Source of the DNA: Agromyces sp. Soil535
GTDB lineage: Bacteria > Actinomycetota > Actinomycetes > Actinomycetales > Microbacteriaceae
Length of the DNA: 64,000 nt
Direction: 5' to 3'
Assembly (NCBI RefSeq): GCF_001428255.1
Contig: NZ_LMRW01000003.1
Location: 227,683 to 291,682 of the forward strand
Of this stretch, positions 44,497-54,000 are shown one piece after another. Below the pieces are notes generated by a model, which saw only the letters and a list, made by a program, of their open reading frames with translations, searched no databases and was not told the origin of the DNA. Both the position numbers and the translations under genes were made by a program. Numbering within the stretch: position 1 is the first letter of the stretch; the number at the start of each line of letters is the position of its first letter.

Positions 44497-45689
44497 GCGG
44501 ATACTCCCACGGGGACGAGTGCGGCGATGAAACCTCCGATGAAGGTGTCGCCGAGTCCGATGGTGGCGGGCTGGTCGGTCTCGAGCACGAGCGCGCCACG
44601 GCAGACGAGGCGGCCCGGGAAGCGTGCCTCGAGCGCCCCGGCGACGGCAGCGCCCTCGGGCTTCTCAGGCAGCGCGGCCGTGCGGGCGTAGTCGGCAGCG
44701 GTGTGCCCGTCGCCGATGAGGTAGCGGGTGCTCGCCATCACGATGCCGCCCCGCAGCGCGTCGGCGTAGTCGGCCGCTCGCTCGCCGAGCGCGAGCGACC
44801 AGTGCTTGGTGTGGATGACGAGGCACGCGGCGGGGATCAGGTCGCCGGCTTCGGCGAGCGCGGCCGCGATCGCGTCGGCATCCAGCAGGTCGACGGTGCG
44901 ACCCAGGTACGCGAAGAGCTCGTCCTCGTTGAGGCTGTACACGTCGACCGCGTCGACGAGAGCATCGCGCACGCGACGGCTGAATGCGGGCTCGTGAAAG
45001 CCCGCGTCCTCGTAGATCGCCACGGTGCCGGTGGACAGTGCGGCGAGGTGGCGGCGGATCTGCTCGACGCGCTCGTCGAGCACCGCGGCATCCTGGATCG
45101 TGTTGAAGCCCGACACCAGGAACACCTGGGCGTCGCGGAGCACCGTGCCCAGATCGTCGCTCAGCACGAGGTCGCGGTTCGGCGGATCGTTCGTGTAGAT
45201 GATGCGATTCGGATGCGGCGCCACGAGCTCGAGCCCACCGCGGCGCACGGCGGCGCCCGCAGCGAACTGCACGATGAGGTGCGGATCGGTGGAGTCGCCG
45301 CTCGCACTGCAGATGTGCTCGATGCCCTCGGGCAGCAGGGCCCGAACGTGGTCGTCGATGCTCACGAGGTGCACGAGGCTCGTCACGCCGAGGCTCCGCA
45401 TGGCGATCGCGGCGCGCACGCAGGTGCCGCCGAGGGTGATGCGGGTGTCGAAGCGAGCCGCGAACGTCTCGACGATGTCGGAGGAGGCGACGAAGCGCTC
45501 TCCCCCGACACCGTCGCGCAGGAAGGCGAGCAACGTCACGACCAGGCTGCGCTCATCGACCACCGGGATGCGGGCGTCGAGCTCGTCGGCGCGGATCGCG
45601 TAGTCGTCGATGAGGTCCTCGATCACCGCGCTGTCCCACGCGATCTCGTAGTCGACGGTGCCGCCGAGTCCGAGTACCCGCTCGCTCAT
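44493..45689 (-). CDS. ADP-dependent glucokinase/phosphofructokinase-family sugar kinase
   Basis: A 398-residue ribokinase-fold protein resembling the ADP-dependent kinase family more than ordinary PfkB: LGLGGTVDYEIAWD near the start, TLGGTCVRAAIAM, VSGFNTIQD, and the catalytic loop TIGLGDTFIGGF with base Asp381. It should phosphorylate a sugar or sugar phosphate, using ADP if the family assignment holds. It sits between the class II aldolase and PMI-like genes. Confidence 0.78.
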   Translation of the reverse strand: MSERVLGLGGTVDYEIAWDSAVIEDLIDDYAIRADELDARIPVVDERSLVVTLLAFLRDGVGGERFVASSDIVETFAARFDTRITLGGTCVRAAIAMRSLGVTSLVHLVSIDDHVRALLPEGIEHICSASGDSTDPHLIVQFAAGAAVRRGGLELVAPHPNRIIYTNDPPNRDLVLSDDLGTVLRDAQVFLVSGFNTIQDAAVLDERVEQIRRHLAALSTGTVAIYEDAGFHEPAFSRRVRDALVDAVDVYSLNEDELFAYLGRTVDLLDADAIAAALAEAGDLIPAACLVIHTKHWSLALGERAADYADALRGGIVMASTRYLIGDGHTAADYARTAALPEKPEGAAVAGALEARFPGRLVCRGALVLETDQPATIGLGDTFIGGFIAALVPVGVSA

Positions 45690-45731
45690 TCCCCTCCGCT
45701 CCGGATGTCTCGTCGTGCCGTCCTCGTCCGT

Positions 45732-46592
45732 CTAGTAGAGCGCAGCCTTGCCGGCCGCGTCGAACAGGTCGATCTTCTGGGCCGCGACGACCTTCATCGC
45801 CGCGATGCACGGCGGCTGGATGGAGTTCGGCTCGCGCAGCGACGTGTCGGCCAGTACCTCGCGCATCTTGTCGTGGTAGGCCACTTTGATGTCGCTGGAG
45901 ATGTTGATCTTGTTGATGCCGAGCTTCACCGAACGGCCGATCTCGTCGTCGGGGTTGTTCGAACCGCCGTGGAGCACGAGGGGGATTCCCACCGCGGCCT
46001 TGATCTCGCGAAGGAGGTCGAGCTTCAGCGCGGGCTTCATGCTCGCCGGGTAGATGCCGTGCGACGTACCGATCGCGATTGCGAGACTGTCGACCCCCGT
46101 CTGCTCGACGAATCGCACCGCGTCATCCGGATCGGTGTAGATGATGTCGGCCGCACCGTCTTCGGCCTCGTTGTCGGTCTTGCCGATGGTGCCGAGCTCG
46201 CCCTCGACCGAGAGGCCCACGACGTGCGCCGCCTCGACGACGCGCTTGGTCATCGCGACGTTCTCGTCGAACGGCAGCATCGACTTGTCGATCATCACCG
46301 AGGTGAACCCGCTCTGGATCGCGGTGAGGATCTGCTCGTAGCTTCCGCCGTGGTCCCAGTGGATGACGACGGGCACCGACGAGCGGTGTGCCCGCGCGCG
46401 AACCGCTTGGATCATGTCCACCCCGACGTGGCTCACCTCGTCGGGGTGGATCGCGACGATGAGCGGTGAGTTCTTCTCCTCGCTGATGTCGATGACGCCG
46501 TTGAACATCGCGTAGTCGCTGATGTTGAACGCGGGTACGGCGAAGTGGTTCGCGTTCGCGACGCTGAGAAGGTCGTTGCCGTTGATGAGCAC
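45732..46592 (-). CDS. Class II ketose-bisphosphate aldolase
   Basis: A 286-residue zinc aldolase of the GatY/FbaA family. VVIHWDHGGS gives the catalytic Asp and a zinc His, VEGELGTIG the zinc Glu, AIGTSHGIYP and VLHGGSNNPD the phosphate loops and further histidines. It splits tagatose- or fructose-1,6-bisphosphate into two triose phosphates. Operon position suggests it acts after the adjacent kinase. Confidence 0.92.
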   Translation of the reverse strand: MLINGNDLLSVANANHFAVPAFNISDYAMFNGVIDISEEKNSPLIVAIHPDEVSHVGVDMIQAVRARAHRSSVPVVIHWDHGGSYEQILTAIQSGFTSVMIDKSMLPFDENVAMTKRVVEAAHVVGLSVEGELGTIGKTDNEAEDGAADIIYTDPDDAVRFVEQTGVDSLAIAIGTSHGIYPASMKPALKLDLLREIKAAVGIPLVLHGGSNNPDDEIGRSVKLGINKINISSDIKVAYHDKMREVLADTSLREPNSIQPPCIAAMKVVAAQKIDLFDAAGKAALY

Positions 46593-46638
46593 TGCTGGGT
46601 TCTCCTTGTTTTCGATGGTCGTGGTCGTCGGGCGCGGG

Positions 46639-47487
46639 TCAGCTCTTGACCGACCCGGAGGTCAGCCCGGCGATGAAGTAGCGCTGGAAGAAGAGGAAGA
46701 GGACCAGCACCGGAATGGAACCGAGGATGCTCATCGCCATCATCTCGTTCCACTCGTACGAGTGCTGGCCCATGAGGAGCTGGATGCCGATGGGCACCGT
46801 GCGCATGTCCTGCGTCTTCGTGAGCGTGAGCGCGAAGAGGTACTCGTTCCACGCGATCATGAACGTGTACACCCCGACCGACACGATGCCCGGCACCGAG
46901 ATGGGCACGAGGATGCGCCAGAGCGCCGTCATCGAGCCGGCCCCGTCGACCCGCACGGCCTCGTCGAGCTCGCGCGGCAGGGTGTTGAAGTACCCGGTCA
47001 TCATGATGATCGCGTAGGGCAGCGTGAAGACCATGTACGTGAAGATGAGGCCCGGATAGGTGTTGTACATCCCGAGCGTCACGATGAGCCCGAAGTACGG
47101 GATGAGCAGGGTGATCGGCGGCACCGCCTGCACGCTCACGATGATCATGTTGAGCGGGCGCTTGCCGCGGAACTCGAAGCGGCTGAACGCATAGGCGGCG
47201 AGGATCGCCACCAGGAGGGTGAGCGCCGTGACCGAGAGGGACACCACGTAGCTGTTGACGAAGAACCGCACCTTCTCGGGGTCGGTCAGGATCGTCACGT
47301 AGGCGTCGAACGAGAAGCTCTCGGTGACGAGGCGGGGCGGGTACTCGAAGATCTCGGTGTTCGACTTGAACGAGCTGGAGAGCATCCAGAGCACCGGGAG
47401 GCCAGCGAACGCCGCGCCGGCGAACAGGCCGGCGAGCACGGCGATCTTCAGCGTCATCCGTCGCCTGCGCATGATGGTGGTCGTCAT
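46639..47487 (-). CDS. ABC sugar transporter permease, MalG type
   Basis: A 282-residue permease with six membrane helices and the EAA loop EAVRVDGAGSMTALWRILVPIS. It starts 5 bp after the MalF-type gene. As in the other operon there is no ATPase gene, so a shared ATPase is expected. Confidence 0.93.
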   Translation of the reverse strand: MTTTIMRRRRMTLKIAVLAGLFAGAAFAGLPVLWMLSSSFKSNTEIFEYPPRLVTESFSFDAYVTILTDPEKVRFFVNSYVVSLSVTALTLLVAILAAYAFSRFEFRGKRPLNMIIVSVQAVPPITLLIPYFGLIVTLGMYNTYPGLIFTYMVFTLPYAIIMMTGYFNTLPRELDEAVRVDGAGSMTALWRILVPISVPGIVSVGVYTFMIAWNEYLFALTLTKTQDMRTVPIGIQLLMGQHSYEWNEMMAMSILGSIPVLVLFLFFQRYFIAGLTSGSVKS

Positions 47488-47491
47488 GGGC

Positions 47492-48448
47492 TCAGTCCCT
47501 CGCTCGCTGGTGTCGTACGTAGAAGAAGGCGAGCACCATCGAGAACAGCAGGATGAGCACCGCGCTCGTCGAGGCGAGGGCGAACTCGTAGCGGCTGAAC
47601 GCGAGCTTGTACGTGAAGGTGCTCAGCATCTCGGTGACGTTGATGGGGCCGCCACCGGTCGTCAGCCAGATGAGTGCGAACTGCTGCGACGTCCAGATGA
47701 GGTCGAGCAGGGTCATGCTGATGATGATCGGGCGCAGCTGCGGCAGCGTGACGTTGAAGAAGCGCTGCACGCCGTTGGCGCCATCGACCGTGGCGGCTTC
47801 GTAGAGGTCGGCGGGGATGCCCTGCAGGCCCGCGAGCAGGCTGACCATGAAGAACGGATAGCCCGCCCAGATGTTGATGAACGTCACCGCGCCGAGCGCG
47901 AGCGCAGGTGACGAGAGCCACTCGAGATCACTGGAGAGCAGGTAGTTGACGACGCCGTTGGGGCTCAGGAGCATCCGCCAGAGCACGGCGATCACGGCTG
48001 CGGTGAACAGCCACGGCAGGATGTAGATCACCCGGAACACCGCCCTGCTGGCGTTGCTGACGAGCGGGCTGTTGAGCAGCATCGCGAAGGCGAGCCCGAT
48101 CAGCAGGTGGGCGATCACGCTCACGACGGTGAAGACGAGCGTGTTTCCGATCGCCGTCGCGAAGACCCCGTCGGTCAGCACCGTCACGAAGTTCTCGATG
48201 CCGACGAATTCCGGGTTCTTGTTCAGGATGACGTTGTCCGTGAACGAGTACCCGATGACGAGCACGATGGGCACGATCATCAGGACGAGCATGAGCAGCG
48301 CGGTCGGGGCGATGAACCCGAAGGGCTCGAGGGTTCGCCCGAGGCGACTGCGGCGGACCGACGCGCTCGACGCAGGGGGCGTCGGCGTGCGTGTCGGCGT
48401 GGGCGTGGGCTCCGGTGGAGCGGTGCTGTCGATGGGTGTGATGATCAT
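47492..48448 (-). CDS. ABC sugar transporter permease, MalF type
   Basis: A 318-residue permease. The N-terminus holds a Pro/Thr repeat (PTPTPTRTPTPP) before the first helix FGFIAPTALLMLVLMIVPIV. The EAA loop is EAATVDGANGVQRFFNVTLP. ATG 48448 follows AGGAGG at 8 nt; the longer ORF reads through the upstream hairpin. It forms the channel with the MalG-type permease. Confidence 0.92.
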   Translation of the reverse strand: MIITPIDSTAPPEPTPTPTRTPTPPASSASVRRSRLGRTLEPFGFIAPTALLMLVLMIVPIVLVIGYSFTDNVILNKNPEFVGIENFVTVLTDGVFATAIGNTLVFTVVSVIAHLLIGLAFAMLLNSPLVSNASRAVFRVIYILPWLFTAAVIAVLWRMLLSPNGVVNYLLSSDLEWLSSPALALGAVTFINIWAGYPFFMVSLLAGLQGIPADLYEAATVDGANGVQRFFNVTLPQLRPIIISMTLLDLIWTSQQFALIWLTTGGGPINVTEMLSTFTYKLAFSRYEFALASTSAVLILLFSMVLAFFYVRHQRARD

Positions 48449-48467
48449 CGGGTCGGCCTCCTGCGGG

Positions 48468-48505
48468 GAGGCCGCGTCACGGGTGTACGACCGTGACGCG
48501 GCCTC
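48468..48505 (-). terminator. Intercistronic hairpin after binding-protein gene
   Basis: A perfect 15-bp stem, GAGGCCGCGTCACGG / CCGTGACGCGGCCTC, with an 8-nt loop lies between the binding-protein stop (48520) and the permease start. There is no U-tract. It mirrors the hairpin at 20740-20773 in the other ABC operon. Confidence 0.78.
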
Positions 48506-48519
48506 GCGCCTAGCGCGGA

Positions 48520-49815
48520 TCAGAATTCGGCGAGCCATGCTTCCTGGGTCTTCTGGAGCATCTCGTCGACCGATTGGCCGCCGTCCAGCAGCACCTGGAA
48601 CTGCTCGTCGAAGAGCCTCATGAGCTGCTCGGCCACAGGTAGCCCGGTGAACTCGTTGGCGGGGTATCCGTTCTGGTAGATCTCGAACGCCGTCGCGAAG
48701 AGCTCGTCCTCGGCGACGAAGTCGGGAACGGACTCGGTGTTGCCGGGGAACGCGTTCGCGATCGACGACAGCTTCGCGTTCGTCTCCTCGCTCATGAGGA
48801 AGTCGACGAGCTTCCACGCCTCGGCCGGATGCTCCGAGCTCTCGGCCACGCCGATGCCCCACGAGGCGTACGGGATGCCCCGCTCGCCGTCGAACCCGTC
48901 TTCAGCGGGCAGCGCCGAGATGCTGAACTTCAGGTCGGGGTTCGTCTCGCGGATCAGGTTGATGTGCGCGAGCGAGTCGATCATCATGCCGACTCGACCG
49001 TTGGTGAACTCCTCGACCTTGTCCTGCTCCTTCATGGTGAAGGCGCCCGGCGCGATCGCGCCCTCGTCCCACAGGCCCTTGATGTACTCGACTGCGCTCG
49101 TGACCTCGTCGTTGGTGACGTCGGGCTGGCCGCCGTCGAGCATCGATCCCCCGGTCGCCCACACCCACGACATCACGTCGTTCTGGATGCCGTTCGGCGC
49201 CTCGAGCGACAGCGGCAGGATCCATCCGCTCGTGTTGTCGCCGAGACCGGCGACCGCGTTCGCGGCGGCCGCGAACTCACTGCGATCGGCGGGAGGAGCG
49301 GCAACGCCGGCCTGGGCGAGCAGGTCGTCGTTGGTGAACATCGGATACACGAAGTTCACGACCGGGATCATGTAGGTGGCGCCATCGACCTGGATCTGGC
49401 TCGCGAGCTCGCTGTCGTCGTAGTCGCTCTCGGCCATGAGCGCCGTGAGGTCGGCGATCGCGCCCTGGTTGGCGAAGTCGCTCACCCACGCGCCGTCGAG
49501 GCCGACGACGTCGGACATCGTGCCTGCGGCCGCGCCGGCGAAGAGCTGTTCCTTCGTCGAGGCGTAGGGACCGCTGAGGAGTTCGACCTTGATGCCCGGG
49601 TTCTCAGCCTCGAACTCGTCCATCAGCTCGCGGAACGCCCCGTCGGGAAGCTCGGGCTCCCACCACTGTGCGAACTCGAGCGTCACGTCTCCGCCATCGC
49701 CCGATCCGCTGTCGCTGCTCGCGCTGCATCCCGCAGTCGCGAACAGTGCCACCGCTGCAGCCGACGCTCCGAGGACCCGAAGGGTCCGCCGCCGGCCGTG
49801 AGCCTCTTTGCTCAT
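48520..49815 (-). CDS. ABC transporter sugar-binding lipoprotein
   Basis: A 431-residue family 1 solute-binding protein. The signal MSKEAHGRRRTLRVLGASAA ends with lipobox FATAGC. VTLEFAQWWEPE and VELLSGPYASTKEQLFAGAAAG are typical mature motifs. ATG 49815 follows GAGGAG; an upstream ATG adds MRRI only. The ligand should be the sugar processed by the downstream aldolase and kinase. Confidence 0.92.
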   Translation of the reverse strand: MSKEAHGRRRTLRVLGASAAAVALFATAGCSASSDSGSGDGGDVTLEFAQWWEPELPDGAFRELMDEFEAENPGIKVELLSGPYASTKEQLFAGAAAGTMSDVVGLDGAWVSDFANQGAIADLTALMAESDYDDSELASQIQVDGATYMIPVVNFVYPMFTNDDLLAQAGVAAPPADRSEFAAAANAVAGLGDNTSGWILPLSLEAPNGIQNDVMSWVWATGGSMLDGGQPDVTNDEVTSAVEYIKGLWDEGAIAPGAFTMKEQDKVEEFTNGRVGMMIDSLAHINLIRETNPDLKFSISALPAEDGFDGERGIPYASWGIGVAESSEHPAEAWKLVDFLMSEETNAKLSSIANAFPGNTESVPDFVAEDELFATAFEIYQNGYPANEFTGLPVAEQLMRLFDEQFQVLLDGGQSVDEMLQKTQEAWLAEF

Positions 49816-50030
49816 GATTCTCCTCATTCTGGAATTTGCAGTATTGCGCTGTTATTTGCGCGTTGATGCGACATCTCGGATGGTAGTCCACTTCGAATGC
49901 CCGGTCAAGCGCGGTGCAGCTGCACCGAATAGCAGGGAATTCACGGTCCGGCGATGCGCAGCCCGCGGAACATGCTGCTGTTTCATGCTCGGTACTGCGT
50001 CTATTCGCCCTGAGACGGTCATCTGGGGCC

Positions 50031-50050
50031 GCAACTGTGCTAGAAGTTGC
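50031..50050. promoter_or_regulatory. Inverted repeat before deoR-type gene
   Basis: GCAACT (50031-50036) and AGTTGC (50045-50050) form an inverted repeat directly upstream of the DeoR gene's start, a good autoregulatory site. On the other side of the gap, TTTGC and TTGCGC words recur around 49836-49866 and may serve the divergent transporter operon. Confidence 0.45.
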
Positions 50051-50052
50051 GT

Positions 50053-50874
50053 ATGGGAGCGTCACCACGCGATTCATCAGGGGAACGACTGCGACATCTG
50101 CCCGCGGGCCGGCGCGCCGATCTCGCCGACTTCGTCTCCGCCAGCGGCCAGGTGACGGTGGCCACGCTGGCCGAGCGCTACGGCGTGTCGATCGACACGA
50201 TCCGCCGCGACCTCGACCAGCTCGACGCCGAGGGCATCCTCGTTCGCACCCATGGAGGTGCGGTGAGCGCCACCACCACGCCGCGCACAGACCGGGGCCT
50301 CGATGTGCGACTGCACATGCAGGCCGAGGAGAAGGAGCGCATCGCCGAGCTCGCTGCCGCACTCATCCCCGATGGTGCGGTCATCATGCTCAATGCGGGA
50401 ACCACCACGCTCGCGGTGGCGCGACACCTGCGCAACCATCGCGAGCTCACGATCGCCACGAACAACCTGCGCATCCCGGCGGAGATCTCGCCGAAGGTGT
50501 TCCGCGACCTGTACGTGTTCGGCGGCTCCGTGCGCTCGATCACGCAGGCGACGACCGGTCCGATCAGCTTCAAGGTGAGCGCGAGCGGCGGCGAGATCGA
50601 CCTGCAGTGCGACCTCGCCCTCATCGCGGTCGGAGCGGTATCCCCCACTGGTGGTTACTCCACCAGCAACCTGGCCGATGCGGCGATGATGGCGGAGATG
50701 ATGTCGCGTGCCACGAAGGTGGCGGTGCTCGCCGACTCGTCGAAGTTCGGGCGTCGGTTGTTCGCCCAGGTCGCCGAACTCGGTCGCGCCGACTACCTCA
50801 TCACGGATGCTGCGCCGCCGGCCGATCTCGAAGAGGCCCTCAAGCAGAACGACGTCGAGATCCTGACGCCGTAG
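50053..50874 (+). CDS. DeoR/GlpR-family transcriptional regulator
   Basis: A 273-residue DeoR protein. The helix-turn-helix VTVATLAERYGVSIDTIRRDLDQLDAEG is followed by the effector domain with LNAGTTTLAVARHL and SNLADAAMMAEMM, which bind sugar phosphates in this family. It is divergent from the binding-protein/permease/aldolase operon and is its likely repressor. A TTG two codons upstream is an alternative start. Confidence 0.93.
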   Translation: MGASPRDSSGERLRHLPAGRRADLADFVSASGQVTVATLAERYGVSIDTIRRDLDQLDAEGILVRTHGGAVSATTTPRTDRGLDVRLHMQAEEKERIAELAAALIPDGAVIMLNAGTTTLAVARHLRNHRELTIATNNLRIPAEISPKVFRDLYVFGGSVRSITQATTGPISFKVSASGGEIDLQCDLALIAVGAVSPTGGYSTSNLADAAMMAEMMSRATKVAVLADSSKFGRRLFAQVAELGRADYLITDAAPPADLEEALKQNDVEILTP

Positions 50875-50900
50875 CCGCACTCACCGCGCCCGATCCGCGT

Positions 50901-50930
50901 GGGTCGCGCTCGAGGCGAGCCGGGCGACCC
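50901..50930 (+). terminator. Terminator-like hairpin after deoR-type gene
   Basis: GGGTCGC (50901-50907) pairs with GCGACCC (50924-50930) over a 16-nt loop, 27 bp after the regulator stop. Stem length is modest and no T-run follows. Confidence 0.5.
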
Positions 50931-50995
50931 CGACGCCGCCGACAGAACTCGCCCTTGTTGAAACGCCGTGACGCATGCCAGACTGCCTCCCGGAG

Positions 50996-51010
50996 TGGAT
51001 AGCGCTATCC
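50996..51010 (+). promoter_or_regulatory. LacI-type operator, lyase gene
   Basis: TGGATAGCGCTATCC contains a perfect 14-bp palindrome with a central CG-type core, 59 bp before the lyase-like gene. Nearly the same site lies before the GH36 operon (60031) and a looser one before lacI (61180), so the three should share one LacI-family repressor. Confidence 0.75.
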
Positions 51011-51068
51011 GAATCAAGCTCACCCCGAGCTCGCCGCTCCGCCCGGATCTGCAATGGAGGAGAGACGA

Positions 51069-54000
51069 ATGCACGCAGCTCGAGCAGGACGCAGCGCGAC
51101 GCTCGCGGCGATCGGCGTGGCGGTGGCGCTCGTGATGAGCATGTCGATGTTCGCGCCCGCGCCACGCGCCGTCGCGGCATCCGGCCCGTCCGCGGACGTG
51201 ACTGTGACCTCGACCACCGGGCCCGAGGGGTTCCAACACCCGGGCGTGGGGGTGACCGCCGACAATCTGCGACACACGCAGGAGCAGGTCGCGGCCGGTG
51301 TCGAACCCTGGGCGAGCTACTTCGACGCGATGGCGATGACGAGCTACGCCGCCACGACGCTCACCTCCCGGAACCAGGGGTCCGGCGACGGAGTGCCCGC
51401 CTCGGACGCCTTCGACAGCAGGGGCATCAACGCACGGTTCATCCCCGATTCGCTCGGCGCCTACACGCAGGCCCTCATGTACCTCTTCACCGGCGAGCGC
51501 GTCTATCGCGAGAACGCGCTCAAGATCGTGCGGGTGTGGAGCCATATGGACCCCGACAAGTTCGCGGCCTTCCCCGATGCGCACATCCACACCGGCGTCC
51601 CGCTCTACCGCATGGTCGCCGCCGCTGAGCTCCTCCGCTCGACCTCGCTGCCTGCCGCGGCCGGAACCTACCCGCTCGAGTGGAACGAACAGGACACGGC
51701 CGACCTCTCGGCCAACCTCATCGTTCCGATGACCGAGCTCTACCTCCACGACTACTCGCACTACATGAACCAGCACAGCTTCCCGCTCATCGGCGCCATC
51801 GCCGGTTACGTCTTCACCGACGACCGCGACGGCTACGACGAAGCGGTCGAGTGGTTCACCCTCAACGCCACCTCGCCGAACCAGGACATCAACGGTGCAC
51901 TCGGCGCCATCTTCCGCGTCGTCGAGGAGGAGCATCCGCTCAACACCTACGGACGCACCTTCGTGCAGCACCAGGAGATGGGGCGCGACCAGGCCCACGC
52001 CGGCGGCGACGTGAACGTGCTGACGACCCTCGCCCGCTTGGTGCACGCGCAGGGAACGCGGCTCGACCCCGCGACGGGCGTGCCCTCCGAACGGCACAAC
52101 GCGGTGACGCCGTACGCCTTCCTCGGCAACCGCCTGCTGCGCGGCGCCGACGCGTACACGGGATTCATGATGGGCCACGAGGTCCCGTGGGTCGACCTGA
52201 CCGGCGCGGGCGGCCACGTCTCCGAGGCGTACCGCGGGCGGTGGTCGAACACGTTGAACGAGCTCTACCACGTGTACACGGGCGCGGGCGTGGACGTGGG
52301 CAAGGTCGCCCCATACCTCGCCGAGCAGTACCGCCAGTCCGACGGCGCTCTGTTCTACAACGGCAACAGCGCCGAGATCGGCACGGTCGTCGGCGCGGAC
52401 GGCCTGCGGAGCTTCTGGGGCGGCAGCGATCCCGGCGCCGAGTACTGGCTGTCCCTTCCCGAGACGGTCGCCGGCGACGCGCCGCCGGTGCCCGAAGACC
52501 CGACGCTGCAGTTCGAGGAGAAGGGCGCGTCGATCGGCAAGGGCTCCGAGCTCGTGACCGAGGGCGACCGCACGTTCCTGCGGATCGCCCCCGCGAGGAA
52601 GGCGACGACCGCGACCACGCTCGCGATGCGCTCGATGTCGTACGGTGCCCGCACCGACTACAGCCCCGTCGGGATCCTGGTGCGCTCCCGCGATGCGTCC
52701 ACGCTCGAGGTGAGCAGTCGGGTCGATGCGGCGCCGTACCACAGGATCACCATCCCCGACACGGGCGGCGAATGGCGCTACATCGTCTACGACATGGACA
52801 CCGACGTCGTGCCGCTTCCGGCGATGGGCGACAATCACATCGCCTTTTACACCGTCACCGGCAACCGCGATCCCGTGGACTTCGACCTCGTCAACCTGCA
52901 GGCGCCCACGCAGCTCACCCCGCCGAGGTTCCCGCAGGGCGCGACCGCGACGATCATCGGGGTGACCGGCAGCGAACTCTCGGCATCCTTCACCGCCGAC
53001 GACGCCGGCCTCGAGACGCTCGCCTACAGCGCGGTCGGCGCGCCGGCGGCATCCGCGCTGGACTCCTCGAACGGCCGGTTCACCTGGACGCCGCAGGCCT
53101 CGGATGCCGGGGACGACGTCTTCGTCGTGCAGGCCACCGACGGCACCACGACGACCGCCCTCGCGGTCACGGCACGGATCGCCTCGGACCGGGAGGGCGC
53201 CTACCAGCTGGCACGAGAGGGCTTCGACCCCGACGTGACGTACACGTCCGTGTCGCATGATGCCTTCGACGCGGCATCCGAGCATGTCCGATCGCTCTTC
53301 GACAACGGGACCGATGCCGACTTCGCGGCCGCGATCGCCGAGCTGCAGGTCGCCACGCGGAGCCTCGAGGTGCTCAACCCGCGCCTCGCGGACGGCACCC
53401 TGGACTACCCAGACCTCGTCACCTCGACGCTGGGGACCGCCAAGCTCGGCACCCTCGTCGACGACGACAGCGCGACCTTCTCGGGCGACCTCCGAGTGAA
53501 CTCCTTCACCCTCGACTTCGGTGCGGACTTCCGCGTCAACGCGTCGGCGTTCACGTTGCAGGCCCGCTACGGGTTCGGGAACCGCTCCCAGGGCACGAAC
53601 GTCTACGGATCGAACGACAACACCCTCTGGACCAAGCTCACGACGCAGATGACCACCAACACCGGCGACCCCGAGACGCTCGCGGTCGCGGACGAGCTCC
53701 AGGGCGTCGCGTTCCGCTTCATCAAGGTGCAGGTCGACGAGCCGGGAGTGCCGACCGACCCCAACTTCCCGGGCATCTTCAGCGTCGCGGAACTGAAGAT
53801 CCACGGCGACCGCATCGAAGCGATCAACGCGATCGAGTCGGCCGCGATCTCGTCGACCAACGTGATGCCGGGACGCGCCGTCAACGGCGACACCGTCACG
53901 CTGTCGTTCACGAGCCGCGAGCCGATCACCGGGGTCGCGGTGACCATCGAGGGAGCCGAGGCGGGCGTCCTCGGTGACGGGACATCCTGGACCGCCTCGA

